A stretch of 64,000 nucleotides of DNA from Canna indica (lineage: Eukaryota; Streptophyta; Magnoliopsida; Zingiberales; Cannaceae), in the NCBI GenBank assembly GCA_034359265.1, contig CP136896.1, forward strand, positions 61,949,501 through 62,013,500, read 5' to 3'. Numbering within the stretch: the first letter of the stretch is position 1; the number at the start of each line of letters is the position of its first letter. This document shows positions 1 to 10,818 of this stretch, in pieces. The notes below the pieces were generated by a model that was not told the origin of the DNA, made no database searches, and saw nothing but the letters and a program-made list of their open reading frames with translations. The position numbers and the translations under genes were made by a program.

Positions 1-1296
1 AAATAATTTACCTTTAGGCGTTTGCAGAGTTGTATAAGAAAATATCTTTTGACCAAGCAAGACTGCAAGAATATATCAATAAAAAGAAAATAGTATATCA
101 AATAAATCAAATACTAGTCAATAAAAAGTTCTTAACCTTCAAAATGGGATCGAATACCAGTCAACTTGTATCTTCTAATTTGACACATATATAGATGAAG
201 AATAGCTGGAGATGAAGATGAAAGAAGAACAGGAGATGATCACCGGAGTCAACTTGTCTCAAGAAAAGCACGGCGCCGGCAGAAAGAAGAACCGGAGATG
301 AAGATGAAGAAGCCCGGCGCCGAGAGCCGAGAGGTGCGAGACTGAGCCGAGAGGAAGAAGAATGCAGGAGGGGATTTAGAATTAAGGATTTGGAACTGCA
401 CGTTGCAGCCGAGTGTTATGAAGTTACTGTTAACGGGTTGGATTTTACGGTAAATAACCAATAATGGGTTAAAAAATTATCTTTGATGATAAAAAATATT
501 TCAGATATTTGAAATAAAAATTATATTATTTTAGATATATGAAATAAAAAATATATTTAATCAATTATTTCATATAAAAATATATCATCGTTAAATAAAA
601 ATATATCATTGCTATATAAAAATTATTTCAGATATCTAAAATAATTTTATTTTAGATATTTAAAATATATTAATTAATTATTATTTCATATTTTTAATAA
701 TTTTAAAACTATTACTTATTTAACAATAATTTTATGAAGTAAATAATTTTGAGAGGCGATGAATGAGAATTTTAATTATTATTTTTTTTTACTTAATAAT
801 ATTTTAGATTTTTAAAATATATTTAATCAATTATAAAATCATCTAAAAATATTTATTTTTAAATTTATTTTTATTTATTTTCAGATTTAGAAGTGAGAGG
901 TAGGAATTAGCGAGGGTCATTTCATACCATCACAAAATGTAGGATTTAGTGAGGGTCATCATATTGTCCTCACAATATATACTTTTTAGTGATGGTCATA
1001 TTAGACTCTCACTAAATGCAGAATTTCATGAGGGTCATGATGTCCTTACAAAATATACTTTTTAGTGAGGGTCATATTCGACCCTCGCAAAATACAGGAT
1101 TTCGTGAGGGCCAAGATGTTATCCTCACAATATATACTTTTTAGTGATGGTCATATCCGACCCTCACAAAAGTGTTCTTTTACTAATAGGTTTTTGTGAG
1201 GGTCGACTAGCGACCCCCATAAATAGGTGTATTTAGTTAGGGTCGATGCATGACCCCCACCAAATCTCGTCACTAAAAGCCAAATTTCTTGTAGTG
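1..1296. mobile_element. CACTA (En/Spm) transposon end, other end outside window
   Basis: The stretch ends at 1296 with CAAATTTCTTGTAGTG, whose reverse complement starts CACTACAAGAAATTTG, the usual CACTA terminal repeat. Inside it lies an array of GTGAGGGTCAT-type motifs in both orientations (894-1280), as expected for CACTA subterminal repeats. The part from 1 to about 890 is AT-rich with a short GC-rich patch (250-350) and shows no convincing transposase frame. The opposite terminus was not found in the window, so the left boundary is simply the window edge. Confidence 0.6.
894..1280. repeat. subterminal repeat array, GTGAGGGTCAT motifs
   Basis: Roughly 60-base half-units alternate GTGAGGGTCAT with its inverted form (GACCCTCAC), separated by a conserved spacer containing ATATACTTTTTAGTGA. 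Three near-identical spacers are visible around 980, 1050 and 1130. In CACTA elements such arrays bind the TNPA-type protein; that role is inferred from family knowledge. Confidence 0.6.
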
Positions 1297-1332
1297 TACA
1301 GCTTATGACAACTTATAGGGTACTATTTTTAG

Positions 1333-1850
1333 TAGGGGTGAGCAAACTTCCCCGATTCACCGAAACCGATTTAACCAAACCGAATTAATTTCGGTTCGGT
1401 TTTCGGTGAAAGAAATTTTTGGGTTCGATTTTCGGTTCGGTTCGATAAATTAATCGACGATTCGGTTAATTTACCGAATTAACCGAATATATATGTATAT
1501 ATACGTGTGTATATATATATATATATATAATAACAAATATATTAGATGTTGGCATTTTGTTTTGGTGGTTAAGTGTTATGTTAAGCTTCCGGCCGCCGAG
1601 GTTCGAATCCTCTGTGCAGTATTATTTATTTAACATTCAATATATATATAATATGTGTTAGTTATATATAAATTGATAGTAATGTTTGCTAAGATGGTTA
1701 GAAGGGTAAAAATTAAAATTTGGTTTTGAGGTGACTGAGTTTGAGTCTTAGCACATATATTTTTTGAAAAAAAAATAGTTTTTTTTTATCTTTTCGGTTA
1801 ACCGAACCGAACCGAATTAACCGAAAATTCAGGTTTATACAAGGTACCAA
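1333..1850. mobile_element. degenerate hAT-like repeat rich in CCGAACCGAA
   Basis: It begins with AGTAGGGGTGAGCAAACTTC and carries many copies of ACCGAA/TTCGGT in both orientations near both ends (1350-1490 and 1793-1830). This resembles plant non-autonomous hAT repeats that begin TAGGGGTGAGCA. The expected matching right terminus (TGCTCACCCCTA) is absent, so the element is truncated or diverged. The middle (1530-1765) has two tRNA-like stretches with GGTTCGAATCC and GAGTTTGAGTCT. Confidence 0.4.
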
Positions 1851-1886
1851 ATGGGCCTTTAAAGTATTGCCTTCATTAATATGCAG

Positions 1887-2545
1887 ATGGAGGATGCTTT
1901 GCATATAAAGACGTTCAATCATGATTTTCTGGTGGACCTTAAATCAAATATTAGAAGCCTGAATAAGCTGAGGCCTCAGAATCTTGATTACCTTTTAGTT
2001 ATAGATCTAGAGGGGAAAGTAGAAATTCTTGGATTTCCTGTTGTGATGATCGATGCCAAGAGTATGGATTTTATTGACTCTTTTCACAGGTACATTTAGA
2101 GAATAAAACACCCTAGTTGTTAATTTTTTCATCTTTTCCATATTGGTAAGTAAGGATTTTATTGAAAAAATTCATTTCATGGGTACATTTTATTTAGAGA
2201 ATACAACACTCTAGTTGTTAACTTTTTCATCTTTTCCATATTTTACCAATGGAACATTATTATTAGGGGTAGTACATGGAACATTATTATTTTCACAAAG
2301 TAAGTTCTTTTTTACCGTTTTTCACTATAACCTTTCTTTACTAGAACATTTACTCAATTGATGAGATAAAAGTCAAGCATGTTTTTTTCCACCTTGATGA
2401 TAGTGGTAACTGGGACTTGAAGACAAAAATTCCCGAGCAGTGCAAGGTTTCCAAGATAAAAAACACCTTCATATTTCATGGAGTGGATCAATCTGAAGGA
2501 CATTTATCTCAACTTTTATAAGAGAAGGGTGAGCAAATTTCTATA
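1887..2545 (+). pseudogene. ERI1-like 3'-5' exonuclease, broken fragment
   Basis: After an AG acceptor at about 1886, the frame reads through RPQNLDYLLVIDLEGKVEI, LGFPVVMIDAKSMDFIDSFHRY and then stops at 2097. This matches the first exonuclease motif (DxE in a DLEG context) of plant ERI1-like DEDD exonucleases, which trim small RNAs or rRNA ends. A second patch at about 2400-2545 reads GNWDLKTKIPEQCKVSKIK and, in another frame, YFMEWINLKDIYLNFYKRR, also ERI1-like. The segment between the two patches that holds further catalytic residues is missing and the second patch has a frameshift in AAAAAAC. No 5' or 3' end is recognisable. I judge this a gene relic. Confidence 0.75.
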
Positions 2546-2958
2546 TATGATATTCTCTTCATAAATAGTTTAGCATTTTTTTAAAGTGACTTAATATCCA
2601 ACATAGGCAATACGGCCATCGAATAAGTGTGCAACGGTTTCAAGCACTACAATATGGAAGTCTTCCACCTCTCAAAATTGTTCAAATCCCAAAATTTGGA
2701 GGCAGTGTTGTAGATACAAGAGATGAGTTCAATGCTCAGGACAGCATTAGTCTAGCCAATGGACAGTATCAGCTGAAGTCAGAACATCCAACAAACTCTG
2801 CATTCACTTTCATTGTTCAGAGAACTCATAGCGCAGCTTCACATCATCAATTGTCCTGCCTACATCAGTTTGTAAAGTTACTGATGTGTGAAAATGAAAT
2901 TGTACATCTGACAGGATTAACAGCAAAAATGCATTTACTGCAACTGGACTCACCAGGT
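2546..2958. other. unassigned stretch between ERI1 and ARF3 relics
   Basis: The plus strand has a 118-codon open frame (2629-2985) beginning MQRFQALQYGSLPPLK. I do not recognise it, it overlaps the 3' end of the ARF3 relic, and no splice or promoter context supports it. It may be intergenic sequence or a decayed 3' flank of either neighbour. Confidence 0.4.
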
Positions 2959-3152
2959 CTATTTGGCATGCGAGATCAAGGATGATGTCTCATTATCCAC
3001 CTCTGTTCCATGTGGTCTCTCGGTTTCAGATCCATCCACGATATTTGGTACTTGAATAATCTCAGTCAGGGGAAATCCAAAGAGCATACAGTTCTTTCTA
3101 CTACCAGGAAGAGCATTCTTATCATTCTCTAAATCTGACCTAGAAACACTAA

Positions 3153-3969
3153 GAGCTTGTTTGGTTAGCGAAACCAAGTCTGTTTTCATGGTTTCAGTTT
3201 CGCTGAAACCAAAACTGCTTGCGAAAACGTGTTTGGTTTAGTGTTTTCGTGAAACTGAATCGAAACCAGAATGAAAACGAAACCAGTTTTCTTAATAAAA
3301 ATGAAAACAACAGAATGTTATTTTCTGTGGTTTCGAGACTGTCGGTTTCGTTATCAAAATGTTGTGACAACTTTGTAATTATAAATACTTTTTTATAAAA
3401 TTAATTAATTTAAAAATAAATCAAACTATATCGAATTTTTAAAAATAAAAATAAAAATTATCATTTTTAACTCAAACTTTTATCTTAAATTTATAAAAAA
3501 ATTAAACCAATTTATATCTAATTGACTCAAACTCAAATTTTAAATAACTCAATTTTCTTAAAGTTGATCTATTTATAATTTAATCAAACCTAATTTTAGA
3601 TCATTGGACTTGTTTTTTTGTTGAAATTTTATAATAATTATTAATTAATTTTTATATCTAATTGAACAAAAAAATCTTAAATTACCAATAACTTAATTAA
3701 TTAAATCATTTAAATATTTTGTAACCATATTAACAAATATTTAATTTTGTAAACTAACTAAATATTTAATTACTACTAAAAATGTTCAAGGAAAATTAAT
3801 ATTATTTTTTATAATCAAATAAATATTTACTGGTTTCAACTAACTAAAACTGATGTTATTTTTATTAACCAAACGCGTTTTCAGAAAACTGAAAACTAGA
3901 AACCAAAACCAAGTTTTCAGTTTCATTGGAACCAAACCAGAAAATCATTTTCGCTAACCAAACAGCACC
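3153..3969 (+). mobile_element. PIF/Harbinger (Tourist-like) element, copy 1
   Basis: Termini are GAGCTTGTTTGGTTAGCG and its inverted match CGCTAACCAAACAGCACC. Flanks are TAA (3150-3152) and TAG (3970-3972), a three-base TSD with one change, as expected for Harbinger TWA targets. It is 817 bp, AT-rich inside, has no transposase frame, and is clearly related to the elements at 46518 and 49049. It sits in the terminal coding exon of the ARF3 relic. Confidence 0.85.
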
Positions 3970-4146
3970 TAGCAGTTTCATTTACTTCTGATCTACGATG
4001 CCCCTTAGCATAGTTGGATATCATCTTATACGGCACAGAAGACATTTGTGTTTCAGTGCCAAGAAACCCAGCTGAATTGCCACCATCACTCTTATCCTAA
4101 CTGCGGGAGTACCCCGAAATATGGGCACAGGCACCAGTGGATCTAT

Positions 4147-4167
4147 TTCTTGACCTTGAAAGACCTT
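4147..4167 (-). promoter_or_regulatory. second tasiR-ARF target site
   Basis: The plus strand reads TTCTTGACCTTGAAAGACCT plus one T, one central base different from the first site (A for C at position 13). On the ARF3 sense strand it encodes KVFQGQE. Two spaced sites are characteristic of ARF3/ETTIN. Confidence 0.85.
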
Positions 4168-4294
4168 ATGGAGATGTATGGACTCTCCAAAGCCCTTGTA
4201 GGGAAAGCCAGAACAACCAATTGGAATTCTGAAAGTTTCTCATATCAGTTTTCCTTGCATCGATATCTTCATAAAGCGTTCTTAAAGCTGTAAC

Positions 4295-4315
4295 TTCTTG
4301 ACCTTGCAAGACCTT
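4295..4315 (-). promoter_or_regulatory. tasiR-ARF target site (3' of 5'-proximal pair)
   Basis: The plus strand reads TTCTTGACCTTGCAAGACCT plus one T, essentially the tasiR-ARF small RNA itself, so the ARF3 sense strand (minus) carries the complementary target. It encodes KVLQGQE. In functional ARF3/ARF4 genes TAS3-derived tasiR-ARF guides cleavage here. This is the first site in transcript order. Confidence 0.85.
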
Positions 4316-7300
4316 GAGGAACCTTGTAGGTTCGCCCATGTCAGAATATCCTATTCCATCTGCAGTGGAGCATAGAGAAGTTTTTATTCTGACTCAAATA
4401 TTAATTTCACCAAACAACTAAGAACTTACTCGGAATTGAAGGTTCCAAATGCTCTGGAGAATGATAAATTTTGGTCCTCTTTAGACCAGTTGGAGGAGTA
4501 TTCGAAAATGAGACTGAACATGTTGGTTCAATATCCCAAGGAGAAACCCTATTATCTCCAGCGACAGCAACCTCATCATCCCATCTCACCTGCCAGATTA
4601 AATTTGAGTTGAGCATAGAAATTATAAATCAGAATGATCATTGATACAACTAAATAGTATTTCACCTATATTTTGACTATCTTAATCAGAACAGAATATC
4701 TTAATCTAAGAGTGAGAAGACAAGGGCTAAAAGTCACAACTAAAGAAGAAGACATACGAGATAGCAAAAAATCAGAGAATTTGCTCAATTAACCATTTTT
4801 GGAGTTAGAGAAAAGGATCCCTATTCAAGATTTCAAGTATCATGACAGAACTGTTCCTGCATAGAAGTTTCAGTCATACATCATTTTGAACTTCTAAGCA
4901 TAATGAAAATATAATTTCAATTGAATAATTTTATACTCAAGGAGGTTAATTGCATAATTAACCGCAATTCTTCAATTCATTTCTAGATGGAAACTCATGG
5001 CAAAGACTGCTTTAGGTCACATGCCCAAGATAGTACAAGGAGATAGTAGTCAGTGTTTATCTTCAAAGGCTAAAAGCTTCAGCTAACTTAAGATTAAAAT
5101 TTCTCACCTTCAGCTCAACATTTAGAAATCATTGAAAACTTTTAATATGGTTCTCCTATGAAAATTCAGTGATATAAGAAAATGGGAAGAGACAACTTTA
5201 CTAATGCAGCAAAATAATCGAATTTCAGTCAATTAAGGTACAAAAGCATTTATCATGTAGTAATTTGAAGGAGAACATTGAGAATGATCCAAAGAGAAAC
5301 AGAATTGATATAAACAGAATTCTTTTCGCAAAGGGCACCATTTAACAAAAATGGTGGCAAGTGGTAAGCAAAACCATTTAAAAATGGTTTTCTTATTTCG
5401 TTTTTACACTAGTTATCCTAGGACTTAAATTTGGTAATTCTAGAATCATGAAATTAAACAGGAGATAATCCATGCAGTCATATACATAAGTCTGAAAGTT
5501 TAAGTTTGAAAGTTTAACCACTTATACCAAGAACAATAGTTTCCATGATTTTTCCATGCCAGCTGTCATGCAAGATGCTAGGGCCAATTCTCCTCCCTTG
5601 TTAATCAAGATATCATCATATCAACATGGAACAGTTTATATGTAAGGAACAATCTGGTGATCATATGCTGAAATTAAAAAGAGAAAAAGCACCAACCCAC
5701 AACTCATGTTTGAACTTCTATCATTCTTAGCAAACCCTATGAAGTATGAAGTAGTTACCCTATGAAGTTAGACTTAACTGGGGGGTTGGACTTGAAATAT
5801 ACTTATCATCTGATCTTTATTCAAGCAAATTTGAAAGACATAATTGACAAGATATGTTTCCAATAGAACAGATTATGAATTAGAAACAAAATAAGTTTTT
5901 GTAAAAAATAAATATAGATCAATATTAAAAGCTTTGGAATCAATATAATTATCTGGACATACCAAAAAACATTTCCATTTTGAACCTGGCCATCGAAGAG
6001 GATCAAGCTCACCAACCCCAGTTATCGCTCCTGTATACCTGTTAACATTACAAAGTTTTCTACTCTAAGAATCTGCTAATAAATTTAATTCTTCCATAGC
6101 TAATTCAATTCCAACCTTCTGTCCGCTGCATCTTTGCTGTCAATTTGCATTTTAAACCTTGTTCCAACAGAAAATGAAGGGCTAAAGCTCTTTGTGAACT
6201 TCTTGTAAGGAATGATGAAATCTTGACTTGCCCTACAAAGTTTCCCACTTGAAACTCAGTACAACTTTAATATGAGAGGCATCCGTGGTTGATAATAGAT
6301 TCTAGCCAAATATTGTATCATAAGTAATATAATTGACATGCTCACAAGTATGCCAAACTTAGTACCAGTATAAGCTCAGTTAAAGCAAGCATACCAATTG
6401 AAGTACTATCATTAAAATTCTTAAGAGAAACCATGGCAAGCAGTATCTTCTTCACAAATTTGTGGTCTTTGGTCTGTTTAATCTTTGCCAACTTAAAATA
6501 TCATCACATTGATAAAAACTAAAAAGTTTGATAGTTGAGAACAACCTATTCAGCCAACTAATTAAGCAATCAACATCTGAGAACAATCAGGCAACAAAAA
6601 TAGCATATCATTGAAATAGTGGAGCATTTTTACTAATCAAATGTATCCATTTAGCTATAAAACATATTTGCCAAATTGTGCTGCAAGTAGACATTTTAGT
6701 GATGGACTAGAAGTCCTTTTTGACTCAAATAGCTGGTGGTTCCTTTGGAGGCACTTATCTATAGGATGAGCTAGTGACCAGAGATTGAACCTAACACTAG
6801 AAATTATTTCAAGAAACTTATATACAGAAGTTTTGGAGGCCTATGCTGTAGGGTTGTTAAGCAGTGTGTAACAGTATAGACCCTGCCACAATATCATAAT
6901 GTTGTGGGTTCAATCAAGTTTTTCTTTATCATTATTTTTTAAGACAAAAAGAGAGTAACAATTTAGGTTATTTGGTTAATGCTAACCGGAAGCTGGAATC
7001 TATATATTTCATTTTCATTTTTTACATTCACTCACTCTTGTATATATTGGCAGAATTATGTATGACTTCAAATTGCTAGAAAAGAACTGAATGGTATATA
7101 GGTGGTTATCAGAGTGTCTTCTCAACTGCCTGATCAGGTAAAGAATCTGACCTTGGAGTTGTGTGTCAATTATTTTCCCTACCTTTCTCAGTAAAGTCTT
7201 CCTAAAATCATGATATCAAATTTCACTTATGGTGCATTCTCTGTCTTTGCCCACTGCAGTTACTTTTGCAAGTAATTTTAGATTATTGAAAATTTTCAGA

Positions 7301-9269
7301 CTTTTTATTATTTCTGCTCTGTTGCTATTTAAGAGGTAGATTCCATTAATGTGTCTTAGTTTGAGTATGGCTTACAAAGATGTACTTGGTCTATGCTCTT
7401 TCAAATATGTAGTATACATAGTTTTCAGCAATAGATAAATGTTAACTAACAATGCTGCTTAACAAAAATTGTAAATTCTCTATTGTAGGTATCCTACCAG
7501 CTCTCAACAGCACTTTTCAACCACAAATTCAGAAATGTGATACGGTGAGCTCGCGGGAGTTATTCTTAAACCTTCCATCAATCATATGATCATATCTTAG
7601 CATTGATAGGCTTGTTCAAAATATGATTCCAAATTTTGCACAGATAGAATGCAAATTTTATATGATGCAAAGTTTACACAAATGAAAATACCTCGGGTTA
7701 TAGTTAATGCAGAATACTGTTCTTGCAGAAATAGCATTAGCTACACCAGTGTGTGTGCCAAGCTTCTTCTGACTACTTGTAGCAGGAAAATGGATCCTTC
7801 TTTTTAGTTTATCATCCCTCCGAATGCCCAACTTCAGCTTCCCACATTACTCCTAAAGGAAATACTGATTTGAAGAAGAGAAAGTATATAAAGAAATTGT
7901 CATCAAACCTCATATAGACATACCGAAGAAAAAGAACAGCATCCCCAGAGACAAGTTTTTTCCTGTTAATGAATGCACTCCATCCTGTGGTTAGTAGATG
8001 CCTACGCGGTTGTCCTAGACGAGAAAAAGAAATCAATTATACAGCCAAGTCTAGCAACTAGATCTCTACATTCTGCCAGTAAGATGAAATGGATTATTAA
8101 TGAGACAGGAAGGAAATGAGAGTGGAATTGACAAGAGAAATGAAGTAAGCATCCAAAGCTCCTTTTCTTAATCAAGATCAAATATTCAAGGGGAGCTCTC
8201 TGAAATATTTCAAGAGTCCTTTCAAAAACATCCTTTAGATGATCAACTATGATGCCTTTTTATTTTTTTATTTTTCCAAAAGAGGTGATTTTAGATGAGA
8301 ATTTTCCATTATCTGCATGAACTTTTTCAGACCAGGTTAAGATGGGAGTCACAATGGTTAAAACTAAAGTACATGAAGTCATCAAAGAATCAAACATTTA
8401 TCACAAGTCAATACAATTATTCAACAAAACAAATATCAACTAAGGTTTGCATTAAGCCTAGCGATGAAATGAATAATAACCACTAAACAAAACATGGTAA
8501 ACTATCAACCATCATATAAATGCTAAACATGCCATAGTAAAGATAGTTTTACATATATCACTAAAACTAACACTTTGATTTTCAGCATTTCATCAAGGTT
8601 CCAGGCAATAGAGATGGCTTGTGAAAGTTCTTTTAAGTTGTACATATAACAATTCTATTTTCTAACATCAGAAAATTTCATCAAATACACCTATAAATAT
8701 GACGGAATCTCCACTCCGTGCCATGCAAGTCCTTAGCAACAATTTCCTGTGACGGCCTTTGCTGCCTATAATCCTGCACAAAAAGCAAGATATGAAAATC
8801 AAACTTGCAAGACACAATCATCGACTAAAAGGTCCACCGGTTAGATATTCCTAACCTACAAATACTGATTCCTAGTAAGAATCCCAAACCCTACCAGGGG
8901 AAGGAAACAGTCCTCAGCAGCTCGGCGAGGGACAGAGAAGCCTCCATGGGTGCTTGTGTCAGAAGCAGTCAGCATGTTACAGAACATGTGTGTGGTAAGC
9001 AACTTGTTACAAGCATCACTCTCCTCCACCTGCCCATTTTCTCCAGCTTCATCACCTTGAACCTGTTGCTCCAATTCCTGGGGTAGAAAGTAATCAGAAA
9101 AACTCTGCAATGAAAAATATTGAACAGGAAACCACAGGTCATGTGAATTAATAAATAAATTTGTTTATCCTTAAAAAAACAAAACATGAGGCTTAATTTC
9201 AAAACAAAATACAGCAATACACTACTAAGTTCCAAATGAACATCGACGTATAGCAAAGAAGACAAACAT

Positions 9270-9620
9270 TAACGCTCAAGAAATTAGTAGACTTAACTTA
9301 TCCCAAAAATTGACTCATGAAAAAAAGATTATCCAAACTATTTAAAGGCTACTTTAATCATATTTTTAACCAATTTAGCACTTTAACACACCCACCTCAC
9401 GTCTAGAATTGAACATCTGATGTGTGGAGTTTTGCAGGATTGGACATCTGCATGTAGCACAATATCAACCACATGATTGGTTCTTATACTATGTTAAAAA
9501 ATTAGTAGGCCTAATTTACCCTAAAAACTAACTCATGGGAAAAAAATTATCCAAATTATTTAAAGACTACTTTAATTATATTTGTAACCAACGTGAGATT
9601 TTTTACATTAAGCGCCAAAA
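9270..9620 (-). mobile_element. TRIM-like relic with two direct repeats
   Basis: A stretch of about 93 bases (9281-9373: ACTCATG, TTATCCAAAC, TTTAAAG, CTACTTTAAT) recurs in the same direction at 9500-9590. On the minus strand the left repeat is followed by AACATAGTATAAGAACC, a decayed form of the TGGTATCAGAGCC primer-binding site, and the second repeat is preceded by the purine-rich GACGTGAGGTGGGTGTG. This is the layout of a terminal-repeat retrotransposon in miniature. It has no coding capacity. Exact ends and TSD were not resolved. Confidence 0.5.
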
Positions 9621-9775
9621 GTTCGTTCTTATTTTTCTATGGAAAGACTTACATTTATTCAAAAAGTGATCATTGTCTAAAGGGTTTTTACTGCTGTTAA
9701 GGCAGCACAACTGCAAACTTGAAGAAACATTCAAAAATAAGACCAAAAGAACCCTAACCATGTCCTCAGCAACCG

Positions 9776-10818
9776 GTTTGATTAATCGTGTTCATTTAAT
9801 TCCAACAACGCGTATGTCCGGAATGCGCTTCAACGCCACACTTTCTAAATTTAACACCCGTGCATCAATTGCCAATTGGATTTGCTCTTCCAATCACAAG
9901 ACGGGTAGATGTGGTAGGTAGAAATTTTAAGAGTTAATAATTACCAAGTGACGCGAAGGAGGAGCCGAGGAGGTCGGCAGCACTCGTCAAATACACCGAA
10001 AAGCAAAGAAAAAAGCGGTTTACTGCCCCTGGCTGGCGTTGACGCATCTCGCTTCTTCTCGTCTCCTCTCGCCGGATCTCGCTTCTCTCCGTCTCCTCTC
10101 ACCGGATCTCGCTGCTCCTCACCGCCCCTTGCTGCCCCTTGCTGCCCCTTGCCGCATATCGCTGCCCGGCGCATCTTGCCGCTGAGACAAGCTCTTTTGG
10201 GTACTCTCGCGCCCCTTCATAATTTTTTAGCAGTTCTGAAAGGTGTTGTAGCATTCTTTAAATTGATCTCCCTCTCCAAATTGAATGCTTTCCTCTTGGC
10301 TTTGTCAGAAAGACAAGCAGATCATTAGATGATTAATCTTTGAGGGTAGAGAAAGATGTTACAAACATAATGCTTTCAATTACTTTATCCGAACTTTTGG
10401 GATCTATCAAGTTTAGGATAAACTTTTTTCATTTAAAAAGAAGCATAATATAAGTTTTATACCAATTATATTTTGATATAAAATTTAATTTGAACCGAAT
10501 TAAAGATTGGTTTTTGTCAGAATCATTTGGCATGAGAATCTTATTTAAAAGCTTGCAATTTGTCATTTTGATTAATTTTGTTGTTACACTATGATGGATT
10601 GGTATCATGAGATGATTATTGTGTATCTTTTATTTATTTGTTTAAATATTCATTTAAAAGCTCGTTTACTTGTTCGTTTAAAGACGCGTTTACTTGTTTA
10701 TGTTCATTTAAAAACTCATTTACATGTGTTAAAGGCTCGACCCTATCCTTCTCCGCCTTCCAACATCGCCTACTCCTTGTCTCGTTTGCACTTGGAGATC
10801 TGATTTTAGGGGTCTAAA
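9776..10818 (+). other. upstream/leader region of BAP31, left edge of duplicate 1
   Basis: From TTTGATTAATCG at about 9776 this matches 35952-36956. It holds a conserved block around 9790-9920 and a leader-like stretch (9948-10200) with short tandem GGATCTCGCT and CTTGCTGCCC repeats, contracted in the second copy. ORFs across it on both strands follow the repeats and are not credible genes. The promoter and 5' UTR of BAP31 probably lie here; I cannot place the start site. Confidence 0.55.

Larger units (their letters stand above)
2959..9104 (-). pseudogene. ARF3: auxin response factor 3 (ETTIN)-like gene, degraded
   Basis: ARF3/ETTIN is a nuclear auxin-linked transcription factor with a B3 DNA-binding domain and no C-terminal PB1 domain. 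Exons on the minus strand are recognisable in order: 9104-8895 ([27 protein letters not shown]), 8773-8691 ([18 protein letters not shown]), about 8016-7905 ([15 protein letters not shown]), about 7830-7690 (GKLKLGIRR to AISARTVFCINYNPR), about 6238-6110 (DFIIPYKKFTKSF), about 6040-5962 (GVGELDPLRWPGSKWKC), 4589-4430 (VRWDDEVAVAGDNRVSPWDI), 4359 to about 3973 (RFLKVLQGQE and HLHKVFQGQE), and 3149-2959 (NCMLFGFPLTE, stop at 2959). The two LQGQE-type repeats identify ARF3. Lesions: no first exon upstream of 9104, a damaged exon junction near 8691, a frameshift near 4200 between the LQGQE repeats, and a Harbinger element inside the last coding part. Introns 4590-5960, 6240-7690 and 8020-8690 hold no other gene I can see. 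Confidence 0.88.

Noticed and set aside
894..1280. CRISPR-like spaced repeats
   Set aside because: Plant nuclear context, repeats alternate in orientation and spacers are conserved rather than unique.
1540..1620. Possible tRNA gene
   Set aside because: A B-box-like word is present but no cloverleaf, anticodon arm or acceptor stem can be drawn.
2629..2985. 118-codon plus-strand ORF
   Set aside because: No recognisable domain, overlaps the ARF3 3' end on the other strand, no splice or codon-use support.
9941..10328. Overlapping ORFs on both strands in the BAP31 upstream region
   Set aside because: They follow GC-rich short repeats; both-strand openness is typical of such sequence and the second duplicate breaks them.
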